Source: Gemmatimonadota bacterium (lineage in GTDB: Bacteria > Gemmatimonadota > Gemmatimonadetes > Gemmatimonadales > GWC2-71-9). Taken from it: a DNA stretch of 6,978 bases. Made by a program: the position numbers and the translations under genes. The notes beneath the pieces are model-generated. The model ran no database searches. It was not told the DNA's origin and worked only from the letters and a program-made list of their open reading frames with translations. This document shows, piece by piece, positions 1 to 4,954 of this stretch (position 1 is the stretch's first letter; every line of letters begins with the position of its first letter). The DNA lies in NCBI GenBank assembly GCA_003221825.1, contig QHUE01000119.1, positions 1-6,978 on the forward strand, written 5' to 3'.

Positions 1-296
1 CCCAGCACCGGCGCGACGCACGTAAACCCGATCCAGCGCATGGCGCGGATCTCCAAGCGCGTTGGCGACATCGCAATGATGTCCCCCTCGGACGCATCGA
101 TCTCGCGCAGCTCGGACGGCAGGATGTTGGCCGCCGCCCGGATGTTCTGCGACAGATCGATCCGCTGTGTCTGCGCCATATAGAGGCGCTGGTTGTTCAC
201 CAGCACGCGGTACAGCGCGGCGCTCACCAGCCCAAGCAACACCAGGGCAACGAGCAGCTCGACCATCGTGAAACCGCGGCGCGCGCGGGCGCTCAT
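1..296 (-). CDS. PilW/GspJ-like minor pilin (3' end cut by window)
   Basis: This is a minor pilin or pseudopilin, probably a component of the tip or priming complex of a type IV pilus or type II-like secretion fibre in the inner membrane and periplasm. It begins MSARARRGFTMVELLVAL, a class III signal with a short basic leader, a prepilin peptidase site after Gly8 and Glu at mature position 5. A hydrophobic helix follows to about residue 30, then a soluble region (about residues 31-98) containing NNQRLYMAQTQRIDLSQN, typical of PilW/GspJ-type proteins that run to about 200-350 residues. Only 98 codons are visible and the frame is still open at base 1. The ATG at 296-294 overlaps the TGA of the upstream pseudopilin as ATGA, which sets the start and suggests translational coupling. 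Identity as a prepilin-like protein is secure. The PilW/GspJ assignment rests on its third place in the H-I-J order and on the sequence after the helix. Confidence 0.85.
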   Translation of the reverse strand, partial: MSARARRGFTMVELLVALVLLGLVSAALYRVLVNNQRLYMAQTQRIDLSQNIRAAANILPSELREIDASEGDIIAMSPTRLEIRAMRWIGFTCVAPVL

Positions 297-682
297 CCGA
301 ATACGTTGCATGGAATCGTGGTCTCCGTTGAATCAGTGCGAACGCGGTTCTTGATGGTCTTGTACAGCGTGACGACTTTCAACCGAAAGTTCTGGTTCGG
401 GGCATTGGTGAACGTCCACGTGTTGACCGCGACCCAGGTGGATCCGCGATACAGCGTGTCCTGGCCGTCCACGCGCTGGGCCGCAGTGCAAGCCACGGCC
501 CGCATCCGCTCCAGCCGGCGCGACGCAAATGCCGCCGCCGTGGCGGAGCGCTGTCCACGCGCGATCATGCGGGTCACCAACGCCGCCGTCGTCACCAGGC
601 CGAGCACACCGACCGTGAGCACGATGATCGCGATGATGATCTCGATGATCGTGAAACCGCGCTGGTTCTTTGTGATGTTCAT
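293..682 (-). CDS. PilV/GspI-like minor pilin
   Basis: This 129-residue prepilin-like protein is the probable second component of a minor-pilin complex. It starts MNITKNQRGFTIIEIIIAII: a nine-residue basic leader ending in Gly, the cleavage site before Phe, and Glu at mature position 5. The helix continues VLTVGVLGLVTTAAL, and the VGVLGL stretch is characteristic of the PilV/GspI branch. The soluble part is short and carries Cys residues near 71 and 126 that could form a disulfide. The ATG at 682-680 overlaps the TGA of the FimT-like gene (ATGA), and its own TGA overlaps the start of the next gene in the same way. The same frame is open upstream through the FimT-like gene as far as 1528, but that extension has no pilin features. 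The ATGA junction and class III leader fix the start at 682. Confidence 0.88.
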   Translation of the reverse strand: MNITKNQRGFTIIEIIIAIIVLTVGVLGLVTTAALVTRMIARGQRSATAAAFASRRLERMRAVACTAAQRVDGQDTLYRGSTWVAVNTWTFTNAPNQNFRLKVVTLYKTIKNRVRTDSTETTIPCNVFG

Positions 683-1122
683 TGCTGTATCACCTTCCCC
701 ACGGGGTTGATGACCACCGAATCCGTGTAATGCGCGCTGGTGATGCGAATCGAGGTGCTCGCAAACACCGTCGCGATGCCGCGCGGATCGTAGACCACCG
801 ACGCCGCGCTCGGCGCCAACGTCACGCCGAACTCGTCCCCGACCAGCTTCTTGGTGCCGATCTGGACCGAGACCGCCGGCGGGTTCACGCCGCACGCCGT
901 CTCCCAGATGCTGTCGACGGTCATGTAGAGCGTCGCGCTGGAACCGCGCTGCACGGCCGTGCCGCGTGCCGTCGCAGCGAGCGTCGCCAGCAACGCCTTC
1001 GAGCTCCGGACGTTCTGCTTCTCGAGACTGTTCCTGAGACGCGGGAAGCCGATCGCCATGATCACCCCCGCCAGCACGAACACGAACATCATCTCGATGA
1101 GACTGAACCCTTTGCGGCCCAT
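679..1122 (-). CDS. FimT/GspH-like minor pilin
   Basis: This 147-residue minor pilin or pseudopilin of the FimT/GspH type is the first gene of the minor-pilin operon. It starts MGRKGFSLIEMMFVFVLAGV, a minimal leader with cleavage after Gly5 and Glu at mature position 5, and the helix runs to about residue 27. The region after the helix (about 28-60) has Arg/Ser/Lys/Ala-rich amphipathic character (RSSKALLATLAATARGTAVQ), matching the family pattern. The C-terminal domain is beta-rich and contains VVYDPRGIATV, resembling the GspH/FimT C-terminal sheet. FimT of some species binds DNA during uptake; nothing here proves that role. The ATG lies four bases after a GGAGG (1131-1127). A 129-bp gap with regulatory-looking repeats separates it from the activator gene, so it probably has its own promoter. 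Its TGA overlaps the next ATG. Confidence 0.88.
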   Translation of the reverse strand: MGRKGFSLIEMMFVFVLAGVIMAIGFPRLRNSLEKQNVRSSKALLATLAATARGTAVQRGSSATLYMTVDSIWETACGVNPPAVSVQIGTKKLVGDEFGVTLAPSAASVVYDPRGIATVFASTSIRITSAHYTDSVVINPVGKVIQQ

Positions 1123-1145
1123 GGGACCTCCGTTCGGCGGCTCCT

Positions 1146-1186
1146 ATTACACGATCTATGCCGACTCGTAACCACAAATGTGTCAA
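1146..1186 (-). promoter_or_regulatory. Candidate sigma-70 promoter of the minor-pilin operon
   Basis: On the minus strand a perfect TTGACA lies at 1186-1181. No ideal -10 follows at 17 bases. The choices are CATAGA at 1160-1155 (spacing 20, long) or TGTAAT at 1151-1146, a 5/6 match that would need a different, weak -35 near TGGTTA. The region is far more AT-rich than the flanking genes and ends about 25 bases before the FimT-like ATG. A promoter here is likely, but the exact boxes are uncertain. Confidence 0.4.
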
Positions 1187-1192
1187 GCAGAT

Positions 1193-1216
1193 ACGTCTAG
1201 CAAGGACGTCTAGCAA
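1193..1216 (-). repeat. 11-bp direct repeat, possible regulator site
   Basis: Two perfect copies of TTGCTAGACGT (minus strand) occupy 1216-1206 and 1203-1193, separated by two bases, giving a 13-bp period. They lie just upstream of the TTGACA box, about where an activator contacting RNA polymerase would bind. Intergenic position and exact repetition support a regulatory role. The protein that binds is unknown. Confidence 0.5.
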
Positions 1217-1228
1217 CACCGCAAAACA

Positions 1229-1242
1229 CTGCACTAGTGCAG
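1229..1242. promoter_or_regulatory. 14-bp perfect palindrome in intergenic region
   Basis: CTGCACTAGTGCAG is a perfect 14-bp palindrome ten bases after the stop codon of the activator gene. On the minus strand it is followed by TGTTTTG, so it could be a weak terminator (5-bp stem, CTAG loop). It could equally be an operator upstream of the minor-pilin promoter. The short stem and broken T-tract make a terminator less convincing than at the two pilin genes. Confidence 0.4.
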
Positions 1243-1251
1243 ATTCTTGCA

Positions 1252-2586
1252 TTAGGTGATGCCGTAGCGATCGATCTTGTAAAACAGAGTCCGCAGGCTG
1301 ACGCCGAGCCGCTTGGCAGCCTCGCGCCGGTTGCCGCCGCTCTCTTCCAACGCTGCGGTAATCGCCTGCCGCTCGGCCATCTCCACAAGATCCTTGAGGG
1401 TCCCTGCAGGTGCGTCGTGCGTCGTGCGTGGTGCGTGGGCGAAATCGCCGGGCGCCAGCGTCTCGTGGTTCGACAGCACCGCCGCCCGTTCGATGGCGTT
1501 TTCGAGCTCTCGCACGTTTCCCGGCCACTCCTGTTGCTCGAGCCAGGCGATCGCATCGTCACTGAGTGAGAGCAGCCGGCCGAACCGCTGGGCCAACGTT
1601 GCCGCGAAGTGTCGAGCGAGCGGTGCGATATCCGCGCGCCGCTCGCGTAGCGGCGGCAGCTCGATCATCACGACGTTGATGCGATAGAACAGATCCTCAC
1701 GAAACCGGCCGCCCCGGACCTCCGCCTCGAGGTTACGCGCCGTGGCGACCAGGACGCGCGCATCGACACGCCGCGTCTTCTGATCGCCGACGCGACGGAT
1801 CTCACTTTCCTGGAGGACCCGCAGCAGCTTGGCCTGGAGACCGAACGGCAGCTCGCCGATTTCGTCCAGGAGCAGCGTGCCCCCGTTCGCCTGCTCGAAC
1901 AGTCCCGCCTTGTCGCCGGTCGCCCCCGTGAACGCGCCGCGCACATACCCGAACAACTCGGACTCGAGCAGTGTCTCAGGGATCGCGGCGCAATTGATTC
2001 CGACGAACGCCTGGCCCGCGCGCGGGCTGGCGCGATGGATCGCGCGGGCGATCACTTCCTTGCCTGTGCCGCTTTCACCGGTGATCAGCACGGTGGTGTT
2101 GTGCTCGGCGACACGGGCGACGAGCGCCAGCGCCTGGCGCATGGCTGCGCTCTCGGCGACGAGCCCGCGCTCGGCGGGACTCGCGGCAAGCTGTGCCCTC
2201 AGCCCGGCGACCTCCTGACGCAGCCGCTCCCGCTCTTCCGCTTTTCGGAGCGTGAGGACGACTTCGTCGGGGCGGAATGGCTTGGGGAGATAATCGTAGG
2301 CGCCCTCTTTCATCGCGGCGATGGCGGCATCCTCACCGCCATACGCACTCATGACGATGACGAGCGCACCCCCGCCGCGCTGGCGATAGTTGCGCACGAA
2401 GGTGAGGCCATCCATCTCCGGCATGCGGACGTCGCAGAGGATCAGATCGAAGGATTCGGCGGTGGCTCGGTCGAGCGCGCGACGCCCGTCCTGTTCCGCG
2501 GTGACCGTGTAGCCCGCATCAGTCAACAGCAGACCAAGCGACTGGCGCAGTCCCGGCTCGTCGTCGACGACGAGGACCCTCTTCAT
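1252..2586 (-). CDS. NtrC-family sigma-54 response regulator (PilR-like)
   Basis: This 444-residue cytoplasmic transcription activator works with sigma-54 RNA polymerase. Residues 1-120 are a receiver domain with acidic pair Asp8/Asp9, phospho-acceptor Asp52 (CDVRMPEMDG), Ser80 and Lys102 (LPKPF). Residues about 140-375 are the AAA+ domain: Walker A GESGTGKE (170-177), the sigma-54-contacting GAFTGA loop (217-222), Walker B LLLDEIGE (238-245), arginine-finger region FREDLFYRIN and sensor II WPGNVREL (354-361). Residues 401-444 form a Fis-type helix-turn-helix (GNRREAAKRLGVSLRTLFYKI). All key residues are present. The start at 2586 (MKRVLVVDDE) overlaps the kinase TGA as ATGA; a frame extending to 2652 lies inside the kinase and is rejected. 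There is no clear Shine-Dalgarno, so translation is probably coupled. Next to pilins and a sigma-54 promoter it is best read as PilR-like, though only the NtrC family is certain. Confidence 0.93.
   Translation of the reverse strand: MKRVLVVDDEPGLRQSLGLLLTDAGYTVTAEQDGRRALDRATAESFDLILCDVRMPEMDGLTFVRNYRQRGGGALVIVMSAYGGEDAAIAAMKEGAYDYLPKPFRPDEVVLTLRKAEERERLRQEVAGLRAQLAASPAERGLVAESAAMRQALALVARVAEHNTTVLITGESGTGKEVIARAIHRASPRAGQAFVGINCAAIPETLLESELFGYVRGAFTGATGDKAGLFEQANGGTLLLDEIGELPFGLQAKLLRVLQESEIRRVGDQKTRRVDARVLVATARNLEAEVRGGRFREDLFYRINVVMIELPPLRERRADIAPLARHFAATLAQRFGRLLSLSDDAIAWLEQQEWPGNVRELENAIERAAVLSNHETLAPGDFAHAPRTTHDAPAGTLKDLVEMAERQAITAALEESGGNRREAAKRLGVSLRTLFYKIDRYGIT
1410..1437 (-). repeat. 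Four tandem heptamers inside the activator gene
   Basis: On the plus strand four units of GTGCGT followed by C, C, G, G run head to tail over 28 bases. In the gene they encode residues 384-393 (HAPRTTHDAP), the linker between the AAA+ and helix-turn-helix domains. The unit is not a multiple of three, so gain or loss of one copy would shift the frame and remove the DNA-binding domain. Confidence 0.75.
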
Positions 2587-3722
2587 CTGGGTATCGCGAT
2601 CGGGAAGAACAGCTTGAACGCCGCTCCTCCTTCCCGTGCGCCGTCCACCCACACCACGCCGCCCATGTCGTGGACCGAGCGCGCGACAATGGCGAGCCCG
2701 AGACCCGTGCCGCGGCCCGGCTCTTTGGTCGTGTAGAACGGTTCGAAGACTTTTTCCCGATCCGCGGGTGGGACGCCGGGGCCTGAATCCGCCACGAAGA
2801 TCAGCGTCCCGGGCTGGCCGTCGGCGAACTCGACGCGCGCGGGCCGCCGCTCCGATACGCGCGGGAAATGAGCCGTCCCAGGATCGCTGGCGCGCTTGGG
2901 GAGCGATTGCCCCGGCTCATACGCCCAGCGTCGGGCGCCGATGATGATGGCCCCGCCGGGTGGTGTCGCGTCCACGGCATTCAACAGGAGGTTCACCAGC
3001 GTCTGCTCGAGCACGTGCGCGCGACCCAGAACCTCGGGGACATGCAGACCGACGTCGGTCGAGGCCTGCACGTTGCGGAAGGCGCCCTGCGCGCGCAGCA
3101 GCTCGAACGCCCCGCGCACGATGCGGTCGGCATCCACCGGGACGAGTGGATCCTCCTGTGGCCGCGCGTAGTCGAGCAGACTGCGAACGATCCGGTCCAG
3201 GCGCTCCAGCTCGCGCGCCATGCCCTCGGTGACTTCTTTCTCCGCTCCCCGGCGGCGCAACACTTCCAAGTAGGTGCCGACGGCGCCGAGGGGATTGCCG
3301 ACTTCGTGCGCGACGCCGGCGGCGAGCCGGCCGATGCTGGCCAGCTTTTCCGAGCGCACGAGCTGGCTCTGCGCGTCGAGCAGCCGGTCCGTCATGCGGT
3401 TCAGGCGCTCGGCGAGGGTGGCAAAGTCGCGCGTTTCGGCATCGGGAGCGCGGGCAGCCAGGTCGCCGTCGGCGACAGCGTCGGCGGTTTCCATGACCCG
3501 GCTGAGCGGCCGCAGCACCAGCCGGGTCACGAGCGAGCGTCCATAGAGGACGAAGATCCCTACTTCGGCCGCGACGAAGACCACGACGAGAAAGACGCCG
3601 CGCTCCGGCGCGATCGCCAGGGCGAGCTGCGAGGTCGCGACGCCTACGAGGATCGCAAAGGCGGCGAGGAACGTGAGGTAGAACAGCAGCTCGACGCGGA
3701 GCGCCGGCTTGGGGCCACTCAT
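2583..3722 (-). CDS. Two-helix HAMP sensor histidine kinase (NtrB/PilS-like)
   Basis: This 379-residue inner-membrane histidine kinase is the probable phospho-donor for the downstream activator. Two hydrophobic helices (about 11-37 and 43-61) are separated by only a few residues, so there is no large periplasmic sensor. A HAMP linker (about 62-115, with LRPLSRVMETADAVADGDL) precedes the HisKA helix with His139 in AAGVAHEVGNPLGAV. The ATPase domain has the N box (VNLLLNAVDA, Asn248), G1 (ADSGPGVP, Asp312), F box (FEPFYTTK) and G2 (GTGLGLAI). About 30 extra residues (near 265-300) lie between N box and G1. The chosen ATG is at 3722; a longer frame from 3782 would translate the pilin terminator hairpin and is rejected. 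Only a weak GGGG precedes the start. Classical PilS has six helices and a PAS domain, so the PilS role rests on context. Confidence 0.92.
   Translation of the reverse strand: MSGPKPALRVELLFYLTFLAAFAILVGVATSQLALAIAPERGVFLVVVFVAAEVGIFVLYGRSLVTRLVLRPLSRVMETADAVADGDLAARAPDAETRDFATLAERLNRMTDRLLDAQSQLVRSEKLASIGRLAAGVAHEVGNPLGAVGTYLEVLRRRGAEKEVTEGMARELERLDRIVRSLLDYARPQEDPLVPVDADRIVRGAFELLRAQGAFRNVQASTDVGLHVPEVLGRAHVLEQTLVNLLLNAVDATPPGGAIIIGARRWAYEPGQSLPKRASDPGTAHFPRVSERRPARVEFADGQPGTLIFVADSGPGVPPADREKVFEPFYTTKEPGRGTGLGLAIVARSVHDMGGVVWVDGAREGGAAFKLFFPIAIPR
2868..2920 (-). repeat. Imperfect nested palindrome inside the kinase gene
   Basis: An 8-bp outer arm ATGAGCCG (2868-2875) pairs with CGGCTCAT (2913-2920). 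An inner 6-bp arm ATCGCT (2883-2888) pairs with AGCGAT (2902-2907), leaving an asymmetric internal loop and a 13-base apical loop. The element encodes residues 268-285 of the kinase, inside a stretch that looks additional to the standard ATPase fold. It may be a palindromic insertion or a chance structure in GC-rich coding DNA. Confidence 0.4.
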
Positions 3723-3741
3723 GGGACCCCAAGATAAGGCC

Positions 3742-3775
3742 AAAAAAACAAGCGGCGGGGGTTTTCCCCCGCCGC
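3742..3775 (-). terminator. Intrinsic terminator of the second pilin gene
   Basis: A perfect 10-bp stem (GCGGCGGGGG at 3752-3761 with CCCCCGCCGC at 3766-3775) and four-base loop are followed on the minus strand by TTG and seven T's (3748-3742). It begins 24 bases after the pilin stop codon and ends 19 bases before the kinase start. It should strongly limit pilin transcripts entering the kinase gene. Confidence 0.92.
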
Positions 3776-3799
3776 CCGTCACGGCCAGGCATTACCGCG

Positions 3800-4168
3800 T
3801 TACGCGCACTTCGGCTCGCCTTCCTTGTTGGCAGGCAACAGCGGCGTCGACCCGACGTAAATCGAGCAGGTCTTCGTCGTGGTGGTGTGGGACACGTTGG
3901 CCGTCCATCCATCCGCCGTCAACGCGATGGTCGGGCCAACCACACCGCTGGTCGTGTTGTACGCGGTACCGAGGTTGGTCGTGTACTTCACCGAGTCGGC
4001 GAAATACGCCTCTTCGGCCGTGATCAGGTTACGCAGATCTGACTTCATCGAAGCCAGATACGCTTTTTCCTTCGTGTTCGCGAACTTCGGAATCGCAATC
4101 GCGGCCAAGATGCCGATGATCACGACCACGATCAGAAGCTCGATCAGTGTGAAACCCTTGCGGTTCAT
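3800..4168 (-). CDS. pilA: Type IV major pilin, second copy
   Basis: This 122-residue type IVa-like pilin is the second of two tandem copies. It begins MNRKGFTLIELLIVVVIIGI, with prepilin peptidase cleavage after Gly5, N-methylated Phe1 and Glu5 of the mature protein expected from the family, and a long N-terminal helix. Residues 71-99 are Ser/Thr-rich (NTTSG...SHTTTTK). Cys101 and Cys121 probably close a C-terminal disulfide loop. It differs from the first copy at only seven positions: V49I, S64T, K100T, Y102S, A109P, A111L and Q122A. The start at 4168 follows a strong AGGAGGAGG (4185-4177) by eight bases; an in-frame extension to 4309 runs back through the untranslated leader and is rejected. 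Its mature length of 117 residues is short for a PilA and close to GspG-type pseudopilins, so a secretion pseudopilin is a lesser alternative. Confidence 0.92.
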   Translation of the reverse strand: MNRKGFTLIELLIVVVIIGILAAIAIPKFANTKEKAYLASMKSDLRNLITAEEAYFADSVKYTTNLGTAYNTTSGVVGPTIALTADGWTANVSHTTTTKTCSIYVGSTPLLPANKEGEPKCA

Positions 4169-4176
4169 CTGGCGAA

Positions 4177-4185
4177 CCTCCTCCT
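4177..4185 (-). promoter_or_regulatory. Strong ribosome binding site of the second pilin
   Basis: AGGAGGAGG on the minus strand lies eight bases before the ATG at 4168. It decides this start over the longer in-frame reading from 4309 and is consistent with high expression. Confidence 0.85.
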
Positions 4186-4212
4186 GCAGGCGACAGCAAA
4201 ACGGGGCGCAGG

Positions 4213-4241
4213 ATAGTACTCTTGCTAAATGATCGTGGCAG
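4213..4241 (-). promoter_or_regulatory. Tentative sigma-70 promoter of the second pilin
   Basis: The terminator of the first pilin separates this gene from upstream transcription, so a promoter of its own is expected between 4311 and 4169. The best pair seen is CTGCCA (4241-4236) and TACTAT (4218-4213) with 17-base spacing, each a 4/6 match. No GG-N10-GC sigma-54 signature was found in this leader. Farther upstream an inverted repeat CTGGAA-N9-TTCCAG (4278-4298) could be a regulator site. Confidence 0.3.
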
Positions 4242-4311
4242 GGGCACACTCGCTCAGTGCCGCACGTCACACGCAGTCTGGAACGTGCTCGTTTCCAGGT
4301 GCCCTTCACAT

Positions 4312-4344
4312 AAAAAAAGCGGCGGGGATCATTTCCCCGCCGCT
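4312..4344 (-). terminator. Intrinsic terminator of the first pilin gene
   Basis: An 11-bp perfect stem (AGCGGCGGGGA at 4318-4328 with TCCCCGCCGCT at 4334-4344) and five-base loop run into a minus-strand T-tract at 4318-4312. It starts 21 bases after the pilin stop codon. Its core is almost identical to the terminator of the second pilin, so hairpin and gene appear to have been duplicated as one unit. Confidence 0.93.
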
Positions 4345-4365
4345 CTTGCCTTCAGGCCAGAGGCC

Positions 4366-4734
4366 TTATTGGCACTTCGGCTCGCCTTCCTTGTTGGCAG
4401 GCGCCAGTGCAGTCGACCCGACGTAGATGTAGCACTTCTTCGTGGTCGTGGTGTGTGAAACGTTGGCCGTCCACCCATCAGCCGTCAACGCGATGGTCGG
4501 GCCAACCACGCCACTGGTCGTGTTGTATGCCGTACCCAAGTTGCTCGTGTACTTCACCGAGTCGGCGAAGTAGGCCTCTTCGGCCGTCACGAGGTTCCGT
4601 AGGTCCGACTTCATCGACGCGAGATACGCCTTCTCCTTCGTGTTCGCGAACTTCGGAATCGCGATCGCGGCCAAAATGCCGATGATCACGACGACGATCA
4701 GAAGCTCGATCAGTGTGAAACCCTTGCGGTTCAT
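4366..4734 (-). CDS. pilA: Type IV major pilin, first copy
   Basis: This 122-residue pilin is expected to be a structural subunit of the fibre, cleaved and methylated by the prepilin peptidase and inserted in the inner membrane before assembly. It has the leader MNRKG, then FTLIELLIVVVIIGILAAIA with Glu at mature position 5. A conserved segment, TKEKAYLASMKSDLRNL, follows the helix. Residues 71-99 form a Thr/Ser-rich region, and Cys101 and Cys121 bracket a probable disulfide loop. GGGGAGG (4750-4744) lies nine bases before the ATG. The leader carries the best sigma-54 promoter match in the window, with an NtrC-type activator encoded two genes further on, as in known PilR-controlled pilA genes. 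The DNA differs from the second copy at about 42 of 369 positions (counted by eye), mostly silent changes, so both copies appear to be held by purifying selection. Confidence 0.93.
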   Translation of the reverse strand: MNRKGFTLIELLIVVVIIGILAAIAIPKFANTKEKAYLASMKSDLRNLVTAEEAYFADSVKYTSNLGTAYNTTSGVVGPTIALTADGWTANVSHTTTTKKCYIYVGSTALAPANKEGEPKCQ

Positions 4735-4799
4735 CTGGACTAACCTCCCCTGTAGGTACCGAACACATCTTCTATAGGATGATTTCCGCCTTCAGCAAA

Positions 4800-4815
4800 A
4801 GCACGAATCGTGCCT
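4800..4815 (-). promoter_or_regulatory. Sigma-54 (-24/-12) promoter of the first pilin
   Basis: The minus strand reads AGGCACGATTCGTGCT. It matches the TGGCACG-N4-TTGCW consensus at all but two specified bases and keeps the invariant GG (4814-4813) and GC (4802-4801) ten bases apart. Transcription would start near 4789, giving a leader of about 55 bases with a good ribosome binding site. The core is also a 13-bp palindrome (GCACGAATCGTGC), so a repressor or activator site is an alternative. A weaker sigma-70 pair, TTGCTG and TATAGA (4776-4771) with 16-base spacing, overlaps downstream. Confidence 0.65.
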
Positions 4816-4858
4816 TCGATGTGGTAAATCGTCGTAAGCTCGGAAAGGCGAATAGCTT

Positions 4859-4877
4859 ATCAGACGCCTCGTCTGAT
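4859..4877. promoter_or_regulatory. Inverted repeat, candidate activator enhancer site
   Basis: ATCAGACG-AGG-CGTCTGAT is a perfect inverted repeat with 8-bp arms and a 3-base spacer. Its centre lies about 79 bases upstream of the start predicted from the sigma-54 promoter, within the range usual for NtrC-family enhancers. No T-tract follows on the minus strand, so a terminator for the upstream gene is less likely. The binding protein is inferred only from proximity to the activator gene. Confidence 0.5.
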
Positions 4878-4928
4878 CCCGGAAGTCGTTCGAAAGGGCT
4901 AGCGAATCGCGCTTTTTGCAAGTCACGC

Positions 4929-4951
4929 TGCCGGACGCAAGATCTCCGGCA
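4929..4951 (-). other. Hairpin just after the TMTC-like gene
   Basis: A 7-bp perfect inverted repeat (TGCCGGA at 4929-4935 with TCCGGCA at 4945-4951, nine-base loop) starts three bases after the stop codon. It lacks a following T-tract, so it may be a weak terminator or a 3'-end stabilising hairpin. Confidence 0.35.
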
Positions 4952-4954
4952 AAG

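Noticed and set aside
683..1528. Long minus-strand frame reaching upstream of the PilV-like gene
   Set aside because: It crosses the activator end, the intergenic gap and the FimT-like gene in another frame, is Arg-rich without domains, and the ATGA junction fixes the PilV-like start at 682.
2035..3737. Plus-strand open frames opposite the activator and kinase
   Set aside because: They mirror strongly conserved minus-strand domains, are rich in Arg/Ala/His with no recognisable motif, and are expected in GC-rich DNA.
3723..3782. Longer kinase start at 3782
   Set aside because: The added residues are translated from the pilin terminator hairpin and T-tract, while the ATG at 3722 lies after them.
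4169..4309. N-terminal extension of the second pilin to a start at 4309
   Set aside because: It would place 47 unrelated residues before a perfect class III leader, and it covers the intergenic leader with a strong ribosome binding site just before 4168.
4169..4311. Sigma-54 promoter for the second pilin
   Set aside because: Candidates such as CGGCACTGAGCGAGTG have the GG element but lack GC at the required spacing.
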